DNA from: JBFJKD01 sp041601945
Lineage (GTDB): Bacteria; Pseudomonadota; Gammaproteobacteria; Pseudomonadales; Porticoccaceae
Assembly: GCA_041601945.1 (NCBI GenBank)
Contig: JBFIHG010000005.1
Location: 28,570-92,569, forward strand
Reading direction: 5' to 3'
DNA length: 64,000 nt
The position numbers and the translations under genes were made by a program. Numbering within the stretch: position 1 is the first letter of the stretch; each line of letters opens with the position of its first letter. Below the pieces are notes generated by a model, which worked only from the letters and a program-made list of their open reading frames with translations, was not told the origin of the DNA and searched no databases. Shown one piece after another: positions 44,228 through 53,267 of this stretch.

Positions 44228-44255
44228 CGTATACTTTCACACGAACAAGTATACG
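44228..44255. promoter_or_regulatory. Inverted repeat with perfect 9-bp arms
   Basis: CGTATACTT and AAGTATACG flank a 10-base spacer. Spacing of one helical turn between arm ends suits a dimeric regulator or a recombinase site. It lies 110 bases from tRNA-Leu at the edge of the island. Function is inferred only from symmetry. Confidence 0.4.
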
Positions 44256-44317
44256 CTGCTATCAAACGAATGGGTGTCGACTAATTTTTATGGGTAGAGC
44301 TAGACCGACACATGATA

Positions 44318-44341
44318 AAAAGCCTTTTTTATAAGGCTTTT
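44318..44341 (-). terminator. Terminator hairpin after tRNA-Leu
   Basis: A 9-bp perfect stem (AAAAGCCTT/AAGGCTTTT) with a 6-base loop starts 24 bases after the tRNA 3' end. The arms carry A and T runs, so it could act in both directions. Confidence 0.6.
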
Positions 44342-44364
44342 AAGCTATTGCTGATCTTTATAGA

Positions 44365-44451
44365 TGGTACCAGAGGCCGGACTCGAACCGGCACGCTTTT
44401 AAGGGCGCGGGATTTTGAATCCCGTGTGTCTACCAATTTCACCACTCTGGC
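44365..44451 (-). tRNA. tRNA-Leu (anticodon CAA)
   Basis: On the minus strand, 87 bases fold as a class II tRNA with a long variable arm. The acceptor stem GCCAGAG pairs with CTCTGGT, the anticodon loop is TTCAAAA (anticodon CAA, reading UUG), the T arm has GGTTCGAGTCC, and the 3' CCA is encoded. It marks the right border of the AT-rich block. Leucine tRNA genes are frequent integration sites, but no attachment duplication or integrase is visible here. Confidence 0.95.
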
Positions 44452-44618
44452 ACAGGGCGGGGATTATAGCAGCGGTCCGGTGTCGGTCAACTCGCACGGT
44501 GCACTGTGCTGAATAAAAGGGTGTTAAACACGCCCCTCTTACAGGTTTAGAGGTTTGGTAATTACACTGATTTGGGCTAACCTTGCGCCTTTTTCGGGAT
44601 CATCACGGCCAATCTTTC

Positions 44619-45698
44619 ATGCGGCGCGACCAGTTCACCTACGAATTACCCCATCACCTGATTGCCCGGCAGCCGCCCGCTGCGCGGCGGGACAGTCGTC
44701 TGCTGGCACTGGATGGGGTAACCGGCGCCATCGAACATGGGTTGTTCCCGTCGCTACTGGAACGGGTGAACCCCGGCGATCTGATGGTGTTCAACAATAC
44801 TCGGGTGATACCGGCCCGTTTGTTTGGCCATAAAGCCACTGGCGGCAAAATTGAGGTGCTGGTGGAGCGGGTGCTGGATAATCACCGTGTACAGGCACAG
44901 ATACGCGCCAGTAAGTCACCGGGTGTAGGCATGGAATTGACGTTCGACGGTGGCTTTGCGGCGCGTACAGCCAGTCGGGACGGCGATTTGTTTGAACTGG
45001 TTTTTCACGGCGACCTGTCGGTAATGGATATTCTTGCCGCCGTGGGTCACGTTCCGTTGCCGCCGTATATTGACCGAATGGATACCGCAGCGGATCAGGA
45101 ACGCTACCAGACCGTGTACGCAACCCGCCCCGGGGCGGTGGCCGCGCCAACGGCGGGGCTGCATTTCGACGAGCCTTTGCTGACACAACTCAGGGATAAA
45201 GGGGTTCAGGTCGCGTTTACCACGCTGCATGTGGGTGCGGGAACGTTTCAGCCGGTGCGGGTTGAGGATATTCGCGAGCACAAAATGCATAGTGAGGTGA
45301 TCGACGTGAATGTCGAGTTGTGTGCCCAGGTGGAAGCCACGCGCCGGGCGGGCAAGCGGGTCATCGCCGTCGGGACCACCAGTGTGCGCTGCCTGGAAAC
45401 GGCGGCGGCAAGTGGCACCATGACACCGGTACGGGGCGAGACCGATATCTTTATTTACCCCGGTTATCAGTTTCGGGTGGTGGACGCGCTGGTGACCAAT
45501 TTTCACCTGCCGGAATCCACCCTGTTGATGCTGGTCAGCGCCTTTGCGGGGTACGCGCATACACTGGCGGCTTATCGCGCCGCAGTGGAACAGGAGTACC
45601 GCTTTTTCAGTTATGGTGACGCCATGTTTATTACACGCAATCCACAGGCCGCGCAGCTTTCGCTCCAGCAGGCTGGCTCGGGGGAGCAATCGGCATGA
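44619..45698 (+). CDS. queA: S-adenosylmethionine:tRNA ribosyltransferase-isomerase QueA
   Basis: A 359-residue enzyme of queuosine synthesis that transfers the ribosyl part of SAM to preQ1 in tRNA. The start MRRDQFTYELPHHLIARQP, the VFNNTRVIPARL block, AAPTAGLHFDEPLL and NFHLPESTLLMLVSAFAG are typical. The open frame extends 12 codons upstream, but the conserved protein starts at the ATG at 44619. It overlaps tgt by ATGA, so the pair is translationally coupled. Confidence 0.96.
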   Translation: MRRDQFTYELPHHLIARQPPAARRDSRLLALDGVTGAIEHGLFPSLLERVNPGDLMVFNNTRVIPARLFGHKATGGKIEVLVERVLDNHRVQAQIRASKSPGVGMELTFDGGFAARTASRDGDLFELVFHGDLSVMDILAAVGHVPLPPYIDRMDTAADQERYQTVYATRPGAVAAPTAGLHFDEPLLTQLRDKGVQVAFTTLHVGAGTFQPVRVEDIREHKMHSEVIDVNVELCAQVEATRRAGKRVIAVGTTSVRCLETAAASGTMTPVRGETDIFIYPGYQFRVVDALVTNFHLPESTLLMLVSAFAGYAHTLAAYRAAVEQEYRFFSYGDAMFITRNPQAAQLSLQQAGSGEQSA

Positions 45699-46849
45699 GT
45701 CGGGAGTGCGCCATGAGTTTTGAGCGCGAAGGCAGCGAGGGCGAAGCACGCCAGGGGCGCTTGCGGTTTCCGCGGGGCGAGGTGGCGACTCCAGCATTTA
45801 TGCCGGTGGGCACCTACGGCACGGTGAAGGGTATGACGCCGCAGGATATTGCTGCGAGTGGCGCGCAGATCCTGCTCGGCAATACCTTTCATTTAATGTT
45901 GCGTCCCGGCACGGAGGTGATCGCGGCCCACGGTGATCTACACGACTTTATGGGCTGGCCCGGCCCGATTCTGACGGACTCGGGGGGCTTTCAGGTATTC
46001 AGTCTGGGGGCCATGCGCAAAATTACCGAGGACGGCGTGTCGTTTCGTTCGCCGGTGGATGGCAGTCCGGTGTTTCTCGACCCGGAAACATCGATACAGG
46101 TGCAACAAAAATTGGGCGCGGATGTGGTGATGGTGTTCGATGAGTGCACACCCTACCCGGCGGACGAGTCCACGGCCCGGCAGTCCATGGAATTATCCAT
46201 GCGCTGGGCGACACGCAGCAAGGTCGCCCACGGCTCCAGTCCGGCGGCGCTGTTCGGTATTGTGCAGGGCGGTATGCACGAGTCGTTGCGCCGCGAATCT
46301 CTACGGGCGTTGGTGGATATCGGTTTTGATGGCTACGCCATTGGCGGTCTGTCCGTGGGCGAGCCCAAAGCCGATCGCCTGCGGGTACTGGACGCGGTGG
46401 CACCCGCGATGCCAGCGGATAAGCCTCGCTATTTAATGGGGGTGGGTAAACCCCTCGACATCATTGAGGCGGTGCAGCGCGGCATTGATATGTTCGATTG
46501 TGTGATGCCCACCCGCAACGCCCGCAATGGCCACCTGTTTACCAGCGCGGGGGTGGTAAAAATACGCAATGCACGACACCGCAGCGACACTGGTCCGCTT
46601 GATCCGACTTGCGACTGTTACACCTGTACCCATTTCAGCCGCGCCTATTTACATCATCTGGACAAGTGCCGGGAGATGCTAGGCGCCCAGCTCAACACCA
46701 TTCACAATCTGCGTTTTTATCAGAACTTAATGACCGCCATTCGCGCCGCTATTGCGGAGCGGCGTCTGGGTCAGCTCGCGGCTCAACTCCAGGACGCGGA
46801 CCGGGCGACGGTTGTGGACGACGCGGAGTCGATTGGTGCTGGCGGGTAA
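45695..46849 (+). CDS. tgt: tRNA-guanine transglycosylase (queuine synthesis)
   Basis: A 384-residue zinc enzyme that exchanges guanine-34 for preQ1 in tRNAs with GUN anticodons. Visible are LTDSGGFQVFSL (active-site Asp), FGIVQGGMHESLR, FDCVMPTRNARNG (nucleophilic Asp) and the zinc site CDCYTCTHFSRAYLHHL. The start overlaps queA; a second ATG six codons later (MSFEREGSEG) is also possible. Next on the same strand is secD, without yajC between them. Confidence 0.96.
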   Translation: MSRECAMSFEREGSEGEARQGRLRFPRGEVATPAFMPVGTYGTVKGMTPQDIAASGAQILLGNTFHLMLRPGTEVIAAHGDLHDFMGWPGPILTDSGGFQVFSLGAMRKITEDGVSFRSPVDGSPVFLDPETSIQVQQKLGADVVMVFDECTPYPADESTARQSMELSMRWATRSKVAHGSSPAALFGIVQGGMHESLRRESLRALVDIGFDGYAIGGLSVGEPKADRLRVLDAVAPAMPADKPRYLMGVGKPLDIIEAVQRGIDMFDCVMPTRNARNGHLFTSAGVVKIRNARHRSDTGPLDPTCDCYTCTHFSRAYLHHLDKCREMLGAQLNTIHNLRFYQNLMTAIRAAIAERRLGQLAAQLQDADRATVVDDAESIGAGG

Positions 46850-46944
46850 TTACCCTATAATGCACCGCTTTTAGAGCAATAACCCATCGGCAGCCGCCTA
46901 TTCATGTTATTACCCGCCATTAACACGCTACCAGTAGCCATCCT

Positions 46945-48798
46945 ATGAATCGTTACCCCCTGTGGAAATACCTGCTCATTTTGTTGGTGGTCATCCTTGG
47001 CTTTATTTACGCATTGCCTAATTTGTACGCGCCCGACCCGGCCATTCAGATTTCCGGCCAAAGCGGCGCGGTGGTTATCGACGAAGGGGTGTTGGCCAAA
47101 GCTGAAGCAGCCCTGGAAAAAAGTGAAATTTCCTATTTTGGTGCGCAGACCAGCGGCAAAAGCGGCCTGATACGGCTGCAGGATGCGCAGCAACAACTGG
47201 CGGCCAAGCGCGTGGTGCAACAGGCGATAGGACTGGATTATGTGGTGGCGCTTAATCTGGCACCCACGACGCCGCAGTGGCTCATGAGTCTGGGGGCTTC
47301 ACCCATGAAGCTGGGCCTGGACTTAAGCGGCGGCGTGCATTTTTTGATGGAAGTGGATACCAAATCGGTCGTCGATAAACATCTCGATACTGAACTGAGT
47401 CGACTAAAAACCGCATTGCGGGAAGCGGGTTCCCGGTATCGCTCGATTCGACCGGAAGGGCAAAGCCTGCAGGCGGTGTTCGATAAGCTGGAATGGCGCG
47501 ATCAGGCGGCAGATATCGTACGCGATGATTTCCGCGACCTGATCGGCGTTAGCAAGGAGAGCAAGGGCAAGTTCCTGCTGGTTCTATCCCTGTCGGAAAC
47601 AGCGCTTAAGGAAAAGCAGGAATATGCGCTCAACCAGAATTTAACCACGTTGCGCAACCGGGTTAACGAACTGGGGGTGTCCGAGCCGATTGTGCAACGC
47701 CAGGGCAGCAATCGTATTATCGTCGAGCTACCCGGCGTACAGGACTCCGCGGAAGCGAAGCGTATTATCGGCAAAACTGCCAATCTGGAATTTCGTCTCG
47801 AGGCGGACCCCAATAAAACTTTGGGGCGGGAACAGTTCGAATTTCGTGGTAGTCAATCCGATTCCCCACCGGCGTGGTTGGAAAAACAGGTGGTGATCAC
47901 CGGGGATCGGGTTATCAACGCCAACATTGGCTACGACGAAAACGGGATGCCCCAGGTGGATATTTCCCTGGATGCGGTGGGCGGTCAGGCCATGCATCTG
48001 GCAACTCGTAAAAATATCAAACGTCGCCTGGGGGTGTTGTTTATCGAATCCAAGGCGCGCATGGTGTCGCGGGTCAACGATCAGGGTGAAACCGAACAGG
48101 TACGCGCGCCGTATCTGGAAAAGAAAATTATCAGTCTGGCGACCATCCAAAGCGCTCTCGGTGTGCAGTTCCGTATCACCGGGCTGGACAATCCGGAGGA
48201 AGCGTCCGAGCTGGCACTGCTGTTGCGCGCCGGTGCACTGGCGGCACCGATGGATTTTGTGGAGGAGCGGACCATCGGTCCGTCCCTGGGTGCGGATAAC
48301 ATCGCCGTGGGTATCAAGTCGATTCAGATCGGCATGGGGCTGGTGGTGGTGTTTATGCTCGCGTACTACCGGTTGTTCGGTCTGTTTGCCAACATTGCAC
48401 TGGGCATGAACCTGGTGCTGATGGCGGCGTTGATGTCGATGATTGGCGCCACCCTCACCCTGCCGGGTATCGCCGGTATCGTACTGACGCTGGGTATGGC
48501 TGTGGATGCCAACGTGTTGATTTATTCCCGTATACGGGAGGAAATTAACAACGGCATGTCCATTCAGGGCGCCATCGATGCGGGGTACGGACGCGCCTAT
48601 ATTTCCATTGTGGATGCGAACTTGACCACGCTGATTGTGGCGGTAATTTTGTATGCCATCGGCTCGGGTCCGGTGCAGGGTTTCGCCGTGACCCTGTCCC
48701 TGGGGATTATTACTTCCATGTTCACTGCGATCATGGGTACGCGGGCCCTGACCAACCTGGTGTACGGTGGTCGCAACGTGACAAAACTGTCGATTTAG
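46945..48798 (+). CDS. secD: Protein translocase subunit SecD
   Basis: A 617-residue inner-membrane protein that, with SecF, uses the proton gradient to pull proteins through SecYEG. One N-terminal transmembrane helix is followed by a large periplasmic region (LGLDLSGGVHFLMEVD, then NRVNELGVSEPIVQRQG) and five C-terminal helices with LTLGMAVDANVLIYSRIREE. Length is usual for the Gammaproteobacteria. It follows tgt after 95 bases and ends directly at secF. Confidence 0.96.
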   Translation: MNRYPLWKYLLILLVVILGFIYALPNLYAPDPAIQISGQSGAVVIDEGVLAKAEAALEKSEISYFGAQTSGKSGLIRLQDAQQQLAAKRVVQQAIGLDYVVALNLAPTTPQWLMSLGASPMKLGLDLSGGVHFLMEVDTKSVVDKHLDTELSRLKTALREAGSRYRSIRPEGQSLQAVFDKLEWRDQAADIVRDDFRDLIGVSKESKGKFLLVLSLSETALKEKQEYALNQNLTTLRNRVNELGVSEPIVQRQGSNRIIVELPGVQDSAEAKRIIGKTANLEFRLEADPNKTLGREQFEFRGSQSDSPPAWLEKQVVITGDRVINANIGYDENGMPQVDISLDAVGGQAMHLATRKNIKRRLGVLFIESKARMVSRVNDQGETEQVRAPYLEKKIISLATIQSALGVQFRITGLDNPEEASELALLLRAGALAAPMDFVEERTIGPSLGADNIAVGIKSIQIGMGLVVVFMLAYYRLFGLFANIALGMNLVLMAALMSMIGATLTLPGIAGIVLTLGMAVDANVLIYSRIREEINNGMSIQGAIDAGYGRAYISIVDANLTTLIVAVILYAIGSGPVQGFAVTLSLGIITSMFTAIMGTRALTNLVYGGRNVTKLSI

Positions 48799-48807
48799 GT
48801 GGCCGGG

Positions 48808-49779
48808 ATGATGAATTCAAAAACGATCAATTTTATGGGGTGGCGCCACCTGGCCACCGGGTTTTCCGCATTGCTGGTGGCAGCGTCGCTGTTCTCGCTG
48901 GCAACTCGCGGGCTGGTACTGGGCCTCGATTTTACCGGTGGTGCGCAAATTGAAGTGGGTTATCAGCACTCGGTGACCACCAGCTATGTGCGGGAACAGT
49001 TGCGCGCAGCGGGATTTGACAACCCGGTGGTCGTACATTTTGGCGCGGACACGGACATACTCGTACGTTTACAGGCGCCGCCACAGGAAGTGGAAGAAGA
49101 TACGGGCACCGAGTCAGGACCGACGGGTCAACTCGAAAAACAAAACCTCGGCGAACAAATTGCCGACGTACTGCGACGTTCCGGGGATGAGGTGGAACTG
49201 CGCCGGGTGGAGTTTGTTGGGCCACAGATTGGCGAGGAATTGCGGGACGACGGTGGTCTGGGCATGTTGCTCGCGCTGTTTGCGGTAATGTTATACGTAG
49301 CGATCCGCTTTCAGTACAAGTTTGCCATTGGCGCGGTGGTGGCATTGTTTCACGATGTCATTATTACCATGGGCGTATTTTCGTATTTCAGACTTGAATT
49401 TGATCTCACGGTATTGGCGGCGGTGCTGGCGGTTATCGGTTACTCCATTAACGACACCATCGTGGTATTTGATCGGATTCGGGAAAATTTTCGCTTGCTC
49501 CGCAAGGCTGGTCCACAGGAAGTGTTTGACGAGTCTATTACACAAACGTTGGAGCGCACGTTAATTACCGGCGTTACCACGCTGATTGTGTTGACTGCCT
49601 TGTTTCTTATCGGCGGTGAGTTGATTCACAATTTTTCCCTGGCGTTGATTGTAGGTGTTGTAGTCGGTACGTACTCCTCCATCTATATCGCATCCAGCAT
49701 CGTGCTTAGTGCCGGAATTACCCGCGAACATCTGGTGCCGGTTGTGAAAGAAGGTGCCGAGTTTGACGGTCTTCCCTGA
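48808..49779 (+). CDS. secF: Protein translocase subunit SecF
   Basis: A 323-residue partner of SecD. The N-terminal block LVLGLDFTGGAQIEVGY and the C-terminal helices with VIGYSINDTIVVFDRIREN are family signatures. An AGGTGG lies five bases before the ATG at 48808; a GTG at 48799, immediately after the secD stop, and an ATG at 48811 are alternatives. It is the last gene of queA-tgt-secD-secF. Confidence 0.95.
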   Translation: MMNSKTINFMGWRHLATGFSALLVAASLFSLATRGLVLGLDFTGGAQIEVGYQHSVTTSYVREQLRAAGFDNPVVVHFGADTDILVRLQAPPQEVEEDTGTESGPTGQLEKQNLGEQIADVLRRSGDEVELRRVEFVGPQIGEELRDDGGLGMLLALFAVMLYVAIRFQYKFAIGAVVALFHDVIITMGVFSYFRLEFDLTVLAAVLAVIGYSINDTIVVFDRIRENFRLLRKAGPQEVFDESITQTLERTLITGVTTLIVLTALFLIGGELIHNFSLALIVGVVVGTYSSIYIASSIVLSAGITREHLVPVVKEGAEFDGLP

Positions 49780-49859
49780 GCGCGGCGACACCGCTGGCAA
49801 AGCATTTCCTCTGGGCATCCGTGCTGGTGTGGCTAACGAGCTACGTAATAAACGCCGGC

Positions 49860-51920
49860 TTACCAGATACTTACCCGCTGTTCTTCGGGTAAATACAAAC
49901 CGTCTCCCGGTTTGACGTCGAACGCCTGATAAAAGCTGTCGATATTTGGTACTACACCGTTGACGCGAAATTCTGGTGGGGAGTGCGGGTCGGTTTTTAT
50001 CAGTTGCTCCGTTAACTCATCCCGACGTTTCACCCGCCAGGCCTGTGCCCAACCTAGAAACACCCGTTGTTCGCCCGTAAACCCGTCAATGGTGGGGGCT
50101 GGCTTGCCTTGCAAGGCGAGCATATAAGCTTTGTGGGCAATACTCAGCCCGCCCAGGTCGCCAATATTTTCTCCCAGGGTGAGCTCGCCATTAAGGGTTA
50201 ATCCGGGCAGGGGTTCGTATGCTGCAAACTGCGATACCAGATTACGGGTTTTTCCTTCGAATTGTTTTCGGTCTGCGTCGCTCCACCAGTTCACCAAATT
50301 GCCATCACCATCGGACTTGCTGCCCTGATCATCAAAGCCGTGGCCGATTTCATGGCCAATGACGGCGCCAATGGCGCCGTAGTTCACCGCATCATCGCCA
50401 TTCAGATCAAAAAAGGGTGGTTGTAAAATCGCTGCCGGAAACACGATTTCATTCAGTCCAGGATTGTAATAGGCGTTAACCTGCTGGGGCGGCATATACC
50501 ACTCACCGCGATCCACTGGCTTGCCGAGTTTATTCAGGTCGTAGTTGTGACTGAAAATCCGCGCGCGGCGGATGTTGCCCACCAGGTCGTCCGCCGCAAA
50601 GTGCAAATCATCATAATTTTTCCAGCGATCGGGGTAGCCTATTTTGGGCGTAAACCGTGCGAGTTTTTCCAGCGCCGCGCGTTTCGTTGGCGGGCTCATC
50701 CAGTCGAGCTGGTCAATAGACTGGCGATAGGCGGCGACCAGATTGTCTACCAGTTCCACCATTCTAGTTTTTGCCTGTGGCGGAAAATGACGCGCTACAT
50801 ACAGTTGTCCCAGTAGTTCCCCGGCCGTGCTATTGATCGCGTTAATCGCGCGCTTCCAGCGTGGCTCCTGTTGTGGTTGTCCGCTAAGGGTGCGATTGTA
50901 AAAGTCGAAATGGGCGTCGGCGTAAGCTTTGGACAGAAAGGGGGCGAAGCTGGTTAGCGTTTTTACACGCAGATAATCTTGCCAGGTTTGCACACCCACC
51001 GTGGTAAATAATTCGTTTAGTGCTGCAATGTACGAGGGTTGTCGCACGATTACGTTGTGTTGCTGGCCAGTGTCGGCGTTGAGACCCAGGCCTTGCACGA
51101 AACCCACAAAATTGTACTGGTCGAGCATGGTCGCTAGTTGTTCGTTAGTAAATTTATTATAGGTTTTATCGCGATCGCGATTGGCTACTTTGCTCCAGTG
51201 ATGCGTGGCGAGTTGCGTTTCCAGCGCGACAATCCCGGTTGCCGCAGCGGCGGGGTCGGGATGTGCGGACAAGGTGAGCAGCAGGGTCAGAAAGGCGGTA
51301 TATTTTTCACGAATTTCCACGCCGCGTTGCGAGTTGTCGAAATAATAATCCCGATCCGGCAGCCCGAGGCCGGACTGAGTGAAATAGACAATATACTGGA
51401 GGGCGTCCTTGGCGTCCTGATCGATCCAGAACTGCAACGGCGAGTCGATGCCGATGGCATTGCCAGCGCCAAAATATGCTGCTACATCAGTGTGGCTGTC
51501 GAGTGCTGCAATGGCTTCGAGCTCCTGGGCCAGGGGTGTCGCGCCGAGGGACTCAATGTTCGGTTCGTCGACAAACGCTTTATAAAAATTGCCAATTTTA
51601 AGTTTTGCCGTATCGCCGTCGGGATGCGTTGCTGCGTCGTCGACAATAATCCGTAGTTGTTCGAGACTTTTCTCCTGCAGAATATTAAAGGAACCCCACG
51701 AGGATTTATCCGCCGGAATTTCGGTAGTGCGCAGCCAGGTGCCGTTGGCAAACCGGAACAGGTCATCCTGTGGGCGAATGCTGTTATCGAGACCGGCAAG
51801 GTCGAGACCGGATGCCGGGCTGGAGGGTGCAGGTGGCGTAGTTGACAGATGGGTAGCAGGGGTCTTGTCGCACCCACTAAGTACGACGAGGCAGGCAAAA
51901 ATAACGGCAGGTATTCTCAT
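49860..51920 (-). CDS. M13 family zinc metallopeptidase, lipoprotein
   Basis: A 686-residue neprilysin-type peptidase. Zinc and catalytic motifs are GHEIGHGFDDQG (HExxH near residue 526) and GENIGDLGG (third ligand Glu); VNAYYNPGLNEIVFPA is the substrate-binding block. From the ATG at 51920 the protein starts with a lipoprotein signal ending LSGC, so it is probably anchored in the outer membrane facing the periplasm or exterior. Nine more codons lie upstream but would spoil the signal peptide. It should degrade oligopeptides. Confidence 0.93.
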   Translation of the reverse strand: MRIPAVIFACLVVLSGCDKTPATHLSTTPPAPSSPASGLDLAGLDNSIRPQDDLFRFANGTWLRTTEIPADKSSWGSFNILQEKSLEQLRIIVDDAATHPDGDTAKLKIGNFYKAFVDEPNIESLGATPLAQELEAIAALDSHTDVAAYFGAGNAIGIDSPLQFWIDQDAKDALQYIVYFTQSGLGLPDRDYYFDNSQRGVEIREKYTAFLTLLLTLSAHPDPAAAATGIVALETQLATHHWSKVANRDRDKTYNKFTNEQLATMLDQYNFVGFVQGLGLNADTGQQHNVIVRQPSYIAALNELFTTVGVQTWQDYLRVKTLTSFAPFLSKAYADAHFDFYNRTLSGQPQQEPRWKRAINAINSTAGELLGQLYVARHFPPQAKTRMVELVDNLVAAYRQSIDQLDWMSPPTKRAALEKLARFTPKIGYPDRWKNYDDLHFAADDLVGNIRRARIFSHNYDLNKLGKPVDRGEWYMPPQQVNAYYNPGLNEIVFPAAILQPPFFDLNGDDAVNYGAIGAVIGHEIGHGFDDQGSKSDGDGNLVNWWSDADRKQFEGKTRNLVSQFAAYEPLPGLTLNGELTLGENIGDLGGLSIAHKAYMLALQGKPAPTIDGFTGEQRVFLGWAQAWRVKRRDELTEQLIKTDPHSPPEFRVNGVVPNIDSFYQAFDVKPGDGLYLPEEQRVSIW

Positions 51921-51990
51921 CAATTTTCCGACATGAATCAGGGGCAAAAGAAAGCAGTGCTCGGTATGGCGGTGTCAAGGACATCAGATA

Positions 51991-52021
51991 TAAAAATTAC
52001 CCGGCCGGGTTGCGGCCGGGT
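51991..52021 (-). terminator. Rho-independent terminator after the DoxX gene
   Basis: On the minus strand an 8-bp GC-rich perfect stem (ACCCGGCC/GGCCGGGT) with a 7-base loop is followed by AATTTTTA. It lies 14 bases after the DoxX stop codon and so separates this gene from the M13 peptidase gene downstream. Confidence 0.8.
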
Positions 52022-52034
52022 AGTAGAGCTTGTG

Positions 52035-52490
52035 TCAGGACTGCGGGTCGGGGGTTTTGCAGCTGCCTTTTCCGCACAGGCTGCAAGACCCTGCGCCGAG
52101 GCCAGCGATCATCAGCAATCCGCCCATGATGGCCATGTTTTTCATAAATATGATTTGTTCTTTAGCTTGTGTCGCCGCGTCCTCGACACCCCAGAAACCG
52201 TGAAATACGACGGTCACGGGAATCAAAAACAGGGCAATGACCAGTGCGGCTTCACGGGCGCGCCAGCCCAGCAGGATCATTAAGCCGCCGCCGAGTTCGA
52301 TAATAATGGTTAACACCAGCAACAGGTCTGGCATGGGCAGGCCTTTACTGGCCATGTAGGCGGACGTTCCCGCAAAGCCGGTAATTTTGTGGATGCCAGC
52401 GGGTACAAACAGTGCAGCAATCAAAATCCGCCCCAGTAGTGGTGCGTAACGCTCAGTGAGGGAACAGGCAGTGCTAACGGGATTACTCAT
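52035..52490 (-). CDS. DoxX family membrane protein
   Basis: A 151-residue protein with four hydrophobic segments. The N-terminal GRILIAALFVPAGIHKITGF and the LLLVLTIIIELGGGLMILLGW block are typical of the DoxX/SURF4-like family, whose molecular role is unclear. The C-terminus carries four cysteines (CSLCGKGSCKT and one earlier position within the same tail), which is unusual and could bind metal. An intrinsic terminator follows. It is divergent from a GST gene. Confidence 0.87.
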   Translation of the reverse strand: MSNPVSTACSLTERYAPLLGRILIAALFVPAGIHKITGFAGTSAYMASKGLPMPDLLLVLTIIIELGGGLMILLGWRAREAALVIALFLIPVTVVFHGFWGVEDAATQAKEQIIFMKNMAIMGGLLMIAGLGAGSCSLCGKGSCKTPDPQS

Positions 52491-52612
52491 GGCGGTGGCT
52501 CCTCAGTTGCTTTTATGGTTTTGTACGCGCACAGTTTACCCTTGAATGTTCGCGAAAAGCGAGCGTGTCTGGGAAGCCTGATTTCTGTTGTCGGCCTGGC
52601 GGGAACCAACCT

Positions 52613-53227
52613 ATGACTGTACTGTACGATAAAGACGAGTGCCCCTTTTGCTGGAAGATACGCCTGGCGCTGGTGGAAAAAGGTATTGCCTTTGCACAAC
52701 ACCAGGTGGATACCGACAACAAGCCTCCCGAATTGCTGGCGCTTAATCCGCTGGGCAAGGTTCCGGTGTTAGGGATCGATGGTCTGGTACTCACTGAATC
52801 CACGCTGGTTATGCACTATCTCGAAGATCGCTATCCCGAACCAACGCTTCTGCCAACAACAGCCGCGCAACGGCACCAGGCGCGCTGGCTTAATCATTAC
52901 GCGGACACGGTCATCGGGCCGCGCATTCGCGAAGGTATATTCGAACAACGCAGTAAACCGCAACCGCAATGGGATGGGGAACGTATCGGTAAGGCGCAGG
53001 AGGGTTGGCGGCAGTGTTTACAGGAACTGTCCGAGCAATTCGATGGCGATGAGTTTTTTGTTGGGGAGTTCAGCGTCGCGGAATGTGCGCTGCTGCCAAG
53101 ATTTGGGCTGGCGCTGGCCTACCAGTTAGGCGGGCTCGACAATTATCCGCGGCTGTCCAACTGGTTCGAGCGCTGTCGTTTGCGGCCGAGTTACGCCCGC
53201 ACCGCAGCGCAAATTTGTTTAGCGTAA
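52613..53227 (+). CDS. Glutathione S-transferase family protein
   Basis: A 204-residue protein with an N-terminal thioredoxin-like domain (TVLYDKDECPFCWKIRLAL, with a CPFC pair) and GKVPVL (cis-proline) plus ESTLVMHYLEDRYPEP, the glutathione-binding region. The rest is an all-helical C-terminal domain. The CPFC pair, rather than a Tyr or Ser, suggests redox activity of the omega/glutaredoxin-like kind. The frame is open 16 codons upstream, but similarity begins at the ATG at 52613. Confidence 0.88.
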   Translation: MTVLYDKDECPFCWKIRLALVEKGIAFAQHQVDTDNKPPELLALNPLGKVPVLGIDGLVLTESTLVMHYLEDRYPEPTLLPTTAAQRHQARWLNHYADTVIGPRIREGIFEQRSKPQPQWDGERIGKAQEGWRQCLQELSEQFDGDEFFVGEFSVAECALLPRFGLALAYQLGGLDNYPRLSNWFERCRLRPSYARTAAQICLA

Positions 53228-53267
53228 ATGGGTTGGTGCGGACCACGGCAAACAATTTTTACCGCAC

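Noticed and set aside
44187..44451. Integration of the island into tRNA-Leu
   Set aside because: The tRNA is complete, but I see no duplicated 3' tRNA end on the other side and no integrase, so site-specific integration is not supported.
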